Positions 6,320-13,256 of a stretch of DNA of 14,728 bases are shown piece after piece. The position numbers and the translations under genes were made by a program. Each line of letters starts with the position of its first letter. Within the stretch, counting starts at the first letter, position 1. The stretch is from Rhizobium sp. Q54 (lineage in GTDB: Bacteria; Pseudomonadota; Alphaproteobacteria; Rickettsiales; UBA1997): positions 1 to 14,728 of the forward strand of contig CAMBFP010000014.1 of NCBI GenBank assembly GCA_945865745.1, read 5' to 3'. The notes under the pieces are model-generated. The model saw only the letters and a list, made by a program, of their open reading frames with translations, was not told the origin of the DNA and did not search any database.

Positions 6320-7012
6320 ATGAGTCTAATAATTGCCTTGGATGTCCCTGATTTTTCCTCTGCAAAAAAGCTCGTTGATGAAATTGGTGACGAAGGAAAT
6401 TTTTACAAAATCGGTTTAGAATTAATGATGGGAGGCTCTTATTTTGAGCTGATCTCCTGGCTAAAAAATAAGAACAAAAAGGTTTTTGCCGACCTCAAAC
6501 TTTACGATATTTCCGAAACTGTCGGTCGCGCCGTCGCCAATCTCGCGCAGTACGAAATTGATCTTCTGACTATTCACACCGCCAGCAAGTCGATTATGTC
6601 GCAAGCCGCGCTAAATAAGGGGAAAATGCAGGTGATTGGGGTTACGGTTTTAACAAATCTTGATCAAAAAGATTTGGGCGAAATGGGTTTTGATCCCCAA
6701 ATTTCTCTCGAAGATTTAGTCGAAAAAAAGACGGCACTCGCTCTAAATTGCGGCCTTGATGGAATTGTTGCTTCTGCCCTTGAAGCAAAAAATCTGCGCC
6801 AAAAATTCGGCACAAATTTTTTGATCGTTACTCCTGGAATCAGATTAGAAGCAATTGCCAATGACGACCAAAAACGCGTTGCCGACGTTAAAACCGCACT
6901 TACAAATGGCGCATCACATCTTGTGGTTGGCCGCCCAATCACGCGCGACGCTAATCCAAAAATTGCAGCAAAAAAATTCAATGAAGCTCTCGCAAATTCT
7001 CGCTCAAGTTAA
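6320..7012 (+). CDS. pyrF: Orotidine 5'-phosphate decarboxylase
   Basis: Converts OMP to UMP, the last step of de novo pyrimidine synthesis. The 230-residue TIM-barrel protein shows Asp8 in IALDVP, Lys30, and the catalytic Asp-x-Lys-x-x-Asp array D58/K60/D63 in FADLKLYDISETV. Near the C-terminus TPGIR and GASHLVVGRPI form the phosphate-binding loops. Length is normal. It starts three bases after plsY; its last 32 bases overlap murE in another frame. Confidence 0.97.
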   Translation: MSLIIALDVPDFSSAKKLVDEIGDEGNFYKIGLELMMGGSYFELISWLKNKNKKVFADLKLYDISETVGRAVANLAQYEIDLLTIHTASKSIMSQAALNKGKMQVIGVTVLTNLDQKDLGEMGFDPQISLEDLVEKKTALALNCGLDGIVASALEAKNLRQKFGTNFLIVTPGIRLEAIANDDQKRVADVKTALTNGASHLVVGRPITRDANPKIAAKKFNEALANSRSS

Positions 7013-8381
7013 GATTGGCTACAAGCTAGCGAGCGACTCGATAACTTCTGGAATAGAAGTCGAAGACATCGCAATCGATTCCCGTTTAGTTAAAAAAAAT
7101 TCCGTTTTTTTCGCCCTTCCTGGCAAAGAAAAAGATGGTTCAGAATTCATTGAAAGTGCGATCAAAAACGGCGCGAGTTTAGTAATCAGCGGACAACAAG
7201 AACTTCTTGTTGAATTCCTAAAAATTTTCTACACACCTCTTCCTGCCAATATCTACGCCATCACCGGCACTAACGGAAAAACTTCTACCGCTGAATTCAC
7301 TCGACAAATTTTAGAATTTTTAGGCAAAAAATCTGCCTCGATCGGAACTCTCGGCGTCACCTGCGAAGCCTCAATCAAAGAGCAACTACAGAATTCTTCA
7401 CTCACCACTCCTGACATCGTTTCACTCTACAAAAATCTGCACATTCTGAAAAAAAATGGCGTCAATGATGTTGCGATCGAGGTAAGCTCAATCGGCTTAG
7501 AACAAGGCCGCGCCGCTGGTTTAAAATTCGTCGCAGGCGCATTCACCAACTTCACAAGAGACCATCTCGACTATCACAAATCGATGGAAGAATATTTCCG
7601 CTGCAAAAGTTTAATCTTCGATCAAGCCACGTCAGCCGTGCTTAATTCTGATATTCCAGAATTTGAGAAACTAAAAAAAATCTGTGCCGAAAAAAATCTT
7701 AACGTAATCGAATATGGCCGCAAAGCCTGTGATCTAAGGCTTCTCGACGAAAAAACTTTTGAGTTCAGAGGAAAAAAATATCATCTCGAACTTTCAACAT
7801 CTGGCGAATTCCAAATCTTTAACACCCTCTGCGCCCTTGGCAATGCTATCTCCACGAATAATTTAAACGAGACACAATTAGAAAATTTAGTGAAGAACTT
7901 CTCTAATCTTCACTCTGCCGCCGGCCGCATGCAACTCGCTGGAACTTCGTCAAATCAAGCCAAAATCTACATCGACTTCGCCCACACCCCCGACGCCCTA
8001 ACCAATGTTTTACACCTCGCAAGAAAATTAACTAAGTCACGAGTTCTTGTTCTCTTTGGCTGCGGCGGCGATCGCGACAAAACTAAAAGACCGATCATGG
8101 GCAAAATCGCAAGTGATCTCGCCGACCTAATAATCGTCACCGACGACAATCCGCGCTCCGAAAAACCCGAAGAAATCCGCGCTGAAATTTTAAAAAGTTG
8201 CAACCCTAAAAAAACTCTTGAGATCAACGACCGCAAAGCTGCAATCAAACAAGCTATCTCCCTACTAAAACCAAACGACATCCTAATCCTCGCCGGCAAA
8301 GGCCACGAAAAATACCAAATAATCGGCACAGAAAAAACAGAATTTGATGAAGAAAAAATCGTAAAAGAATTCTTGGTTTAA
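6981..8381 (+). CDS. murE: UDP-MurNAc-L-Ala-D-Glu: meso-diaminopimelate ligase
   Basis: Adds the third peptide residue to the peptidoglycan precursor. I start it at ATG 6981 (MKLSQIL), which gives 466 residues and a normal Mur N-terminus. The frame stays open upstream to 6855, but that extension is unlike the family and lies inside pyrF. Visible: N-terminal DSRLV (33-37), ATP P-loop GTNGKTS (96-102), FTRDHLDYH, CGGDRDKTKRP, and DNPRSE (389-394). The DNPR motif marks meso-diaminopimelate rather than lysine as substrate. It is the last gene of the sspB-plsY-pyrF-murE run. The final 39 bases, encoding FDEEKIVKEFLV and the stop, are repeated at 8557-8595 by the 214-bp tandem duplication. Confidence 0.97.
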   Translation: MKLSQILAQVKIGYKLASDSITSGIEVEDIAIDSRLVKKNSVFFALPGKEKDGSEFIESAIKNGASLVISGQQELLVEFLKIFYTPLPANIYAITGTNGKTSTAEFTRQILEFLGKKSASIGTLGVTCEASIKEQLQNSSLTTPDIVSLYKNLHILKKNGVNDVAIEVSSIGLEQGRAAGLKFVAGAFTNFTRDHLDYHKSMEEYFRCKSLIFDQATSAVLNSDIPEFEKLKKICAEKNLNVIEYGRKACDLRLLDEKTFEFRGKKYHLELSTSGEFQIFNTLCALGNAISTNNLNETQLENLVKNFSNLHSAAGRMQLAGTSSNQAKIYIDFAHTPDALTNVLHLARKLTKSRVLVLFGCGGDRDKTKRPIMGKIASDLADLIIVTDDNPRSEKPEEIRAEILKSCNPKKTLEINDRKAAIKQAISLLKPNDILILAGKGHEKYQIIGTEKTEFDEEKIVKEFLV

Positions 8382-8386
8382 TTTTC

Positions 8387-8459
8387 CGCTGGTTGAGCAG
8401 AGTCGAAACCAAGAAAAATCTTGCGCTGCTCGCTTGGTTTCGACTTCGCTCAACCGGCG
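8387..8459. repeat. Long palindromic hairpin element, copy 1
   Basis: Arms GGTTGAGCAGAGTCGAAACC (8391-8410, continuing AAG to 8413) and the complementary CTTGGTTTCG... arm (8433-8455) form a stem of 23 pairs, extended by CGCT/GGCG at the base. It has an A-C mismatch and a G-U pair. Neither strand has a T run after the stem, so it is not a classical intrinsic terminator. It could act as a REP-like element or a 3' barrier between convergent genes. Confidence 0.85.
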
Positions 8460-8472
8460 CGATTAATCCTTA

Positions 8473-8556
8473 TTACTCCGAATCCTCAACGCCGACTGTG
8501 TTAAAAAATTTCTGTACGAATTCGTCAAATTTTTTCTGCTCGATCGCTTCGCGAAT
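8473..8556 (-). pseudogene. Duplicated 3' fragment of tgt
   Basis: The last 27 codons and stop of tgt, repeated by the tandem duplication. It matches the Tgt tail exactly (from AIEQKKFDEFVQKFF through VGVEDSE). It has no start codon of its own and is fused at 8556/8557 to the duplicated murE tail, so it is a by-product of the duplication and not a gene. Confidence 0.9.
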
Positions 8557-8770
8557 TTTGATGAAGAAAAAATCGTAAAAGAATTCTTGGTTTAATTTTC
8601 CGCTGGTTGAGCGGAGTCGAAACCAAGGAAAATCCTGCGCTGCTCGCTTGGTTTCGACTTCGCTCAACCGGCGCGATTAATCCTTATTACTCCGAATCCT
8701 CAACGCCGACTGTGTTAAAAAATTTCTGTACGAATTCGTCAAATTTTTTCTGCTCGATCGCTTCGCGAAT
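8557..8770. repeat. 214-bp tandem duplication, copy 2
   Basis: The second unit: a dead copy of the murE 3' end (8557-8595), the hairpin element (8601-8673), and the functional tgt 3' end (8687-8770, minus). The join at 8556/8557 is clean, with no inserted sequence. Because murE reads into copy 1 and tgt reads from copy 2, both genes stay intact despite the duplication. Confidence 0.95.
8601..8673. repeat. Long palindromic hairpin element, copy 2
   Basis: The same hairpin as at 8387-8459, but with GGTTGAGCGGAGTCG in the left arm. The A-C mismatch of copy 1 is thus a proper G-C pair, leaving only a G-U in the long stem. The loop contains AGGA-AAA-TCCT, a small inner stem. Copy 1 has a different small inner stem, CAAGA-AAAA-TCTTG. 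Confidence 0.85.
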
Positions 8771-9805
8771 ATCGCGCATCAGATCTTGGTAGTAGAAAAT
8801 ATTATGCTCGGTCATCAGCATTGAGCCTAAGATTTCATTGGCTTTGACGAGGTGATGTAAATAAGCGCGAGAGTGATTTTCGCAGGCATAGCATTTGCAT
8901 TTTTCATCGAGAGGCGCGTTGTCGTCGCGATGTTTGGCGTTACGAATATTGATGGTACCTTTTCGAGTGAAAGCTTGTCCGGTGCGGCCAGAGCGAGTTG
9001 GGATTACACAATCAAACATGTCAACTCCGCGCGCAACTGCACCGACGATATCGTATGGCTTTCCTACCCCCATAAGATAGCGCGGCTTTTCTGTGGGAAT
9101 AAAATCTGCGGCGTAATCGAGTGTTGCGAACATTTCATCTTGTCCTTCGCCTACAGCCAAGCCACCGATTGCATAGCCGTCGAAACCAATTTCGATTAAT
9201 TTTTTTGCCGAGATTTCGCGCAAATCTTTGAAAGTTGAGCCCTGCATTATTCCAAAAATTCCGTAACCTTCGCGCTTCTTAAAGGCATCTTTCGAGCGTT
9301 GAGCCCAGAGATTTGAACGCTCCATTGCGTCTCTTGCTTGTTTGTGAGTTGCTGGAAATTGAACGCATTCATCAAAAATCATGGTGATGTCGCTGCCAAG
9401 TTGATGCTGAATTTCAATCGAGCGCTCTGGTGTTACAAAAAATTTTGTACCATCGATGTGCGAAGAAAATTCAACGCCGTCGTCAGAAATTTTTCTGATT
9501 TTTGAAAGCGACATCACTTGAAATCCGCCAGAATCAGTAAGGATGGGACCTCCCCATCCCATAAATTTATGCAAGCCACCGAGTCTTTCGATCAATTCAG
9601 ATCCTGGACGCAACATTAAGTGGTAAACATTACCCAAAAGAATTTCAGCGCCGGATTTTTTAACGTCGCTTGCTTTCATCGCCTTCACTGTTGCCACAGT
9701 TCCAACCGGCATAAAAGCTGGGGTTTGAATTTTTCCATGCGCACAACTAATTTCGCCGCGCCGCGCTTTGCCGTCACTTTTAAGTAACTGAAAATTAAAT
9801 TTCAT
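8687..9805 (-). CDS. tgt: tRNA-guanine transglycosylase (queuosine synthesis)
   Basis: Exchanges the wobble guanine of GUN-anticodon tRNAs (Asp, Asn, His, Tyr) for the queuosine precursor preQ1. The tRNA-Tyr(GUA) and probably other local tRNAs would be substrates. The 372-residue protein has normal family length, with MPVGTVATVKAM near the N-terminus, catalytic Asp91 in LTDSGGFQVMSL, the GIMQGS and GYAIGGLAVGEGQ substrate loops, DCVIPTRSGRTGQAFT, and a zinc site C303-x-C305-x2-C308-x25-H334. The start codon (9803-9805) overlaps the divergent ccmG-like start by two bases. The 3' end is duplicated at 8473-8556. Confidence 0.98.
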   Translation of the reverse strand: MKFNFQLLKSDGKARRGEISCAHGKIQTPAFMPVGTVATVKAMKASDVKKSGAEILLGNVYHLMLRPGSELIERLGGLHKFMGWGGPILTDSGGFQVMSLSKIRKISDDGVEFSSHIDGTKFFVTPERSIEIQHQLGSDITMIFDECVQFPATHKQARDAMERSNLWAQRSKDAFKKREGYGIFGIMQGSTFKDLREISAKKLIEIGFDGYAIGGLAVGEGQDEMFATLDYAADFIPTEKPRYLMGVGKPYDIVGAVARGVDMFDCVIPTRSGRTGQAFTRKGTINIRNAKHRDDNAPLDEKCKCYACENHSRAYLHHLVKANEILGSMLMTEHNIFYYQDLMRDIREAIEQKKFDEFVQKFFNTVGVEDSE

Positions 9806-10355
9806 GAATCGATTTTTACCTTTTTTAATTCTGATTTTTTTACTTGGGTTGATAGCCGTTTCAACCTACAATCTAAACAAGCAACAAGATGTTAAAACAT
9901 CTGAAAATAATGAAGAATTTGGCATACATTTCGTCAAATCTGAAATTGCTTTACCAGATTTTTCTTTACCAAATTTAAATCACGACGAAGAGGAATTTTC
10001 TAAAAGAGATTTTCGTGGAAAAAAATATTCTCTTATAAACTTCTTTGCCTCTTGGTGCACAACTTGTCGCGCCGAACATGAAATTTTACTACGCCTAAAA
10101 AAGTCAGGAATCGTTGATATGTATGGCGTAGCGTGGCATGACATTTCCAGTAACGCGCAAAATTATTTACAACAACATGGCAATCCATTCAAAAAAGTTG
10201 CCAATGACGCAAAGGGCTCTTTGGGCCAGGAATCTTTGATTCAAGCAATTCCCGAAACTTGGATTGTTAATGAAGATGGAATCGTCATCTGGCGCTTTCG
10301 TGGAAATTTACAGGATTTTTCGATTGAGGAAATTCAAAGCATAGTTTTACAATAG
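9804..10355 (+). CDS. Periplasmic thioredoxin-like protein, CcmG/DsbE family
   Basis: A 183-residue membrane-anchored thiol-disulfide protein. An N-terminal hydrophobic segment (about 4-20, FLPFLILIFLLGLIAV) anchors it, with a thioredoxin fold facing the periplasm. The active site is FFASWCTTC (Cys85, Cys88), followed by AEHEILLRL. The GVAWHD stretch and the cis-proline segment AIPETW are typical of the CcmG/DsbE branch, which reduces apocytochrome c or its chaperone before heme attachment. No other cytochrome c maturation gene is adjacent, so the exact partner is inferred. The start codon overlaps that of tgt on the other strand. A hairpin follows the stop. Confidence 0.9.
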   Translation: MNRFLPFLILIFLLGLIAVSTYNLNKQQDVKTSENNEEFGIHFVKSEIALPDFSLPNLNHDEEEFSKRDFRGKKYSLINFFASWCTTCRAEHEILLRLKKSGIVDMYGVAWHDISSNAQNYLQQHGNPFKKVANDAKGSLGQESLIQAIPETWIVNEDGIVIWRFRGNLQDFSIEEIQSIVLQ

Positions 10356-10359
10356 ATCC

Positions 10360-10395
10360 AGGGTCTACACAAAATTTGTGTGAACCCTATTTCTT
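10360..10395 (+). terminator. Hairpin between ccmG-like gene and tRNA-Cys
   Basis: AGGGT...ACCCT at the base and ACACAAA...TTTGTGT at the top (10360-10388) form a long stem with one mismatch and one G-U, followed by ATTTCTT. It lies five bases after the ccmG-like stop and eight bases before tRNA-Cys. It may end the upstream transcript. Confidence 0.5.
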
Positions 10396-10469
10396 GGCCG
10401 GGTAGCAAAGTGGTAATGCAAGGGCCTGCAAAGCCTTGATGGCCAGTTCGATTCTGGCCCCGGCCTCCA
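10396..10469 (+). tRNA. tRNA-Cys(GCA), complete with encoded CCA
   Basis: A 74-base tRNA. Acceptor stem GGCCGGG/CCCGGCC, discriminator T (the usual base for tRNA-Cys), CCA at 10467-10469. Anticodon arm AGGGC-CTGCAAA-GCCTT with anticodon GCA (Cys) and one G-U in the stem. T arm GCCAG-TTCGATT-CTGGC. All stems pair. It is single, between the ccmG-like gene and pgi. Confidence 0.97.
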
Positions 10470-10486
10470 AGAATATTAAGCTCTGA

Positions 10487-11701
10487 ATGCCTCACACTCT
10501 CTTCTCGCAGCATTTCAAAAACACTTCTTCAGACAAAAAAATTTCTGCGCTCTGTAAAAAGTACGCCGATATTTTGCGCGCTAAAATCAAAGATTCGGAG
10601 CTTGCGGCAATCGACATCATTTCTTCGAATCGCGATTTAAAAGAATTAGAAAAATTCGCGAAAAAAATCTCTGCTCATAAAAAAATTCTCGTTCTTGGAG
10701 TAGGCGGATCAAGCCTTGGCGGTAAAACTTTAAGCGCGCTAAAGTCACAACAAAAAGTAAAATTTCTTGAATCAATCGACCCAGCAACTCTGCAAGATTG
10801 CCTAACAAATCTTGATTTTAAAAACACATTTTTTCTAGTAATCAGCAAGTCTGGCGAAACTATTGAAACCATCTGCCAGACCTTGATAATTCTGGATGAA
10901 TTGCAGAGCCAAAAAATTAAAAATTTCGCGAAACAATTCTTGTTCGTTACCGAATCAGAAGAAAATTCTCTCGCGAAAATCGCTAAAAAAATCGGCGCAG
11001 AAATTACCGCCCATTCCAACAAAATTGGTGGTAGATATTCTTGTTTCTCAATCGTTGGATTATTGCCCGCCTTACTCGTTGGACTTGATGCTAAAAAAAT
11101 TCGCGGCGGCGCAAAAAAAGTTCTGCAAGAATTTTTAAACGGCGACTCGATCACCAATTCTTGCGCGATTCAACTAACCGCCTTTGAGAAGGGATTCGCC
11201 AGCAATGTTGTGATGCCTTATATCGATCGCCTGAAAAACTTCACTGACTGGTATCGACAACTTTGGGCGGAATCTCTCGGTAAAAATAATTTTGGCTCAA
11301 CTCCAATAAACTCAATGGGGACGGTAGATCAACACAGTCAGCTGCAGCTTTATCTCGACGGCCCGAAAGATAAATTTTTTACTTTCATCACCACACAAAA
11401 ACAGCAAAAAGACTTTGCGATTAAAGATTTGAGTGGCTGCAAAACATTATTCGGCGGCAAGAAATTAAGCGAGATTGTAGTGATCGAACAAGAAACCACG
11501 ATCGCAGTTTTAGAACAAAAAAAATTACCAATTCGAATCTTCGCGATCACCAAACTTGATGAAGAAGTTCTTGGCGGCTTGATGATGCAGATATTCCTCG
11601 AAACGATTTTAATCGCTTATACAAAAGGCATCAATCCGTTTGATCAACCAGCGGTTGAGCTTCGCAAAGATTTAGCTAAAAAATTTCTCAGAAAAAAATG
11701 A
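10487..11701 (+). CDS. pgi: Glucose-6-phosphate isomerase
   Basis: Interconverts glucose-6-phosphate and fructose-6-phosphate. Visible family blocks: GVGGSSLGGK (71-80), VISKSGETIET (118-128), GGRYSCFS (181-188), RQLWAESLGK (257-266), the DQHSQLQLYLDGPKD segment with active-site His283, and the C-terminal GINPFDQPAVELRK with its catalytic Lys. At 404 residues it is far shorter than the E. coli-type enzyme (about 549) and belongs to a compact form; all catalytic blocks are present. Start at ATG 10487, 17 bases after tRNA-Cys. Its stop overlaps the dsbB start by four bases (ATGA). It could also act in reverse to supply sugars for the envelope. Confidence 0.96.
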   Translation: MPHTLFSQHFKNTSSDKKISALCKKYADILRAKIKDSELAAIDIISSNRDLKELEKFAKKISAHKKILVLGVGGSSLGGKTLSALKSQQKVKFLESIDPATLQDCLTNLDFKNTFFLVISKSGETIETICQTLIILDELQSQKIKNFAKQFLFVTESEENSLAKIAKKIGAEITAHSNKIGGRYSCFSIVGLLPALLVGLDAKKIRGGAKKVLQEFLNGDSITNSCAIQLTAFEKGFASNVVMPYIDRLKNFTDWYRQLWAESLGKNNFGSTPINSMGTVDQHSQLQLYLDGPKDKFFTFITTQKQQKDFAIKDLSGCKTLFGGKKLSEIVVIEQETTIAVLEQKKLPIRIFAITKLDEEVLGGLMMQIFLETILIAYTKGINPFDQPAVELRKDLAKKFLRKK

Positions 11702-12204
11702 AAAAAGGCGGATTAGTAATTCTACTGCTCGCTTCAACTCTTGCTCTGGCCTTCGCTTACGTTTTGCAATTCGTATTTGATTATCAGCCTTGTATTTTGT
11801 GCCTTTACCAGCGTCTGCCTTTCTTCGCCATCATTGCCTTGTCGGCTGCTGGATTGGCATTATTCAATTCGAATAAATTCGTTAAAGTTGTTGCGCTTTG
11901 TTGTGTATTTTTGCTCACAATTAACATCGGAATTTCACTTTACCATGTTGCAGTTGAGCAAAAATTTATCGAAGGACCAACAGTGTGCGAGTCCTCTTCA
12001 AGCTTGAATACAGCAAGCAGTGTTGACGATCTAAAAACAGAACTTCTCAGGACAAAATCTGTGCGCTGCGATGAGCCACAAATTTCTTTTTTAAAACTTT
12101 CTATGGCCGCTTGGAATTCAATCTACTGCCTCTTGCTAGTATTTTTTTGCTGGCACAATCGCAAGCTTTGGACAAAGGGACTTAGAGCAGTCAGTAAGAA
12201 GTAG
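11698..12204 (+). CDS. dsbB: Disulfide bond formation protein DsbB
   Basis: An inner-membrane quinone reductase that reoxidises DsbA and so drives disulfide formation in the periplasm. The 168-residue protein has four hydrophobic segments (about 5-25, 40-56, 62-82 and 131-151). The first periplasmic Cys pair, C32/C35 in QPCILCLYQR, transfers electrons to quinone. The second pair is C97 (PTVCES) and C124 (VRCDEP) in the large periplasmic loop. It is coupled to pgi by a four-base overlap, with no obvious functional link. Its last 69 bases overlap the 3' end of the convergent binding-protein gene. Confidence 0.95.
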   Translation: MKKGGLVILLLASTLALAFAYVLQFVFDYQPCILCLYQRLPFFAIIALSAAGLALFNSNKFVKVVALCCVFLLTINIGISLYHVAVEQKFIEGPTVCESSSSLNTASSVDDLKTELLRTKSVRCDEPQISFLKLSMAAWNSIYCLLLVFFCWHNRKLWTKGLRAVSKK

Positions 12205-13035
12205 ATTAATCGTTGTCGCAAAAAGCGAAAAAAGATCAGAAGAATTAGCGGCGCCACCGACTGTAAAAGGCAAAAGAATCACTCGAGTTTTTGTTTTTTC
12301 GCTCAACCAAAAAATCGCTTTCTTATCTTCGTAATTGGCAAAAATTATCGCCTCAGCCGGATTATTTTTTAGCTCCAAAACAATTTCGTTTAGGCTCTGA
12401 TTATTTTTTATAAAACTTTTTTTGGTTTCGATTTTTGCCGCAATATTCAAGCCTAGCCACCGCGTTAAATCGAGCCAAGAATCATCGCTAATCACTACCC
12501 TCATACCTTTGAGCGGCTCGGCCGCCTTCTCCCAAAGTTTAATTGAGTTTTGCCATTTTACAGAAAATTTTTCGTAAGAAGTTTGGTAAAAACTAGAATT
12601 AATCGCATCAAGTAACTTAATCCGCCGCGTAAATTCAGTAGCAACCAGCGCGATGTTGTAAGGATTTAGATGGGCTCGCGGTAAAACTTTTTCACTTCTG
12701 GCTATGTCGCCAGAAATTAAGAATAATGCCTCTGAATTTGTGCGAGCTGCGACATTATCACTTTCATTAATTGCCCTTGTCAGCCACTTCGCTTCGAGTC
12801 CGCCGCCAGAACAAAAAACCATGTCGGCACTGCGGATCGCCTTAAGTAATCCATTGCTAACTCGCACATTCGCCACATTTTCCATGGGCGAAGTGCCCGT
12901 TACAATCTGAGCCTTATTTCCAACAATTTCGTGCGCCAAACTAGCCCATTCCGGCTCGCAAGCAAAAATTGTGATTTTTGCTTCAGCGGCTTTAACCGAA
13001 AAACAAAGCAGAAAAATAAAAATTTTGACTCTCAT
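12136..13035 (-). CDS. ZnuA/TroA-type metal ABC transporter binding protein, ligands degenerate
   Basis: A 299-residue periplasmic solute-binding protein with a signal peptide (about 1-19, ending AAEA). It resembles the ZnuA branch with an N-terminal CEPEWA(A/S)LA motif (26-34) and the later CSGGGLEAKWL, SFIKNNQSLNEI and INLLLTD stretches. In the form I recall, metal is held by His residues in DPHHIEARPS, NPHIHTDP and HHKSW-like positions. Here the first reads NVANVRVSNG (no His), the second keeps only His122 (AHLNP), and the third is SDDSWL (Asp184/Asp185). Metal binding is therefore doubtful or altered. No permease or ATPase gene is next to it. The C-terminal 22 codons overlap dsbB. Confidence 0.8.
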   Translation of the reverse strand: MRVKIFIFLLCFSVKAAEAKITIFACEPEWASLAHEIVGNKAQIVTGTSPMENVANVRVSNGLLKAIRSADMVFCSGGGLEAKWLTRAINESDNVAARTNSEALFLISGDIARSEKVLPRAHLNPYNIALVATEFTRRIKLLDAINSSFYQTSYEKFSVKWQNSIKLWEKAAEPLKGMRVVISDDSWLDLTRWLGLNIAAKIETKKSFIKNNQSLNEIVLELKNNPAEAIIFANYEDKKAIFWLSEKTKTRVILLPFTVGGAANSSDLFSLFATTINLLLTDCSKSLCPKLAIVPAKKY

Positions 13036-13074
13036 TTAAAAAAATTTGCTCGTAAAAATCTGCTCAAACAAAGT

Positions 13075-13099
13075 TATGGCCATATTATTTCGGAATAAT
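13075..13099. promoter_or_regulatory. Adjacent palindromes upstream of the binding-protein gene
   Basis: A perfect 10-base palindrome TATGGCCATA (13075-13084) abuts ATTATT-TCGG-AATAAT (13084-13099), a 6-pair inverted repeat. They lie 40-64 bases upstream of the minus-strand binding-protein start and 158 bases or more before fabZ. They could be an operator. The rest of the 221-base gap 13036-13256 is AT-rich with a TATAAA at 13173-13178; I see no gene in it. Confidence 0.3.
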
Positions 13100-13256
13100 T
13101 TCAGCCTCTAAATTTTATGACCAAAACCGATTATGCATCAGCGATGATGAAGTAATCAGGTTAATTTAAAGTTATAAAAATTCTTCGAGTAGAAGCCGGG
13201 GCAGCCTTTTAAAGCAAAGCTAGATAATAAATTCCTTAACTCAAACTATTCAAAAC

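Larger units (their letters stand above)
8343..8556. repeat. 214-bp tandem duplication, copy 1
   Basis: The first unit of a direct tandem repeat. It contains the functional 3' end of murE (to 8381), a long hairpin (8387-8459), and a dead copy of the tgt 3' end (8473-8556, minus). It is identical to copy 2 at 211 of 214 positions. The three differences (8399, 8414, 8421; all A/G or T/C transitions) fall within the hairpin element. This explains the 305-base gap between murE and tgt: nothing else is seen there. Confidence 0.95.

Noticed and set aside
6855..6980. 42-codon N-terminal extension of murE
   Set aside because: It lies wholly inside pyrF, has no similarity to the Mur N-terminal domain, and the ATG at 6981 gives the normal start.
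8343..8770. CRISPR-like array or phage attachment duplication
   Set aside because: There are only two units, directly adjacent, with no spacers, integrase or mobile-element gene nearby. It fits a simple tandem duplication.
8393..8792. Several 60-65 codon open frames on both strands in the duplicated region
   Set aside because: They are translations of the hairpin element and the duplicated murE and tgt tails, with near-identical peptides from both copies.
10675..11157. 160-codon minus-strand open frame
   Set aside because: It is antisense to pgi, whose catalytic motifs are all on the plus strand; it shows no recognisable domain.
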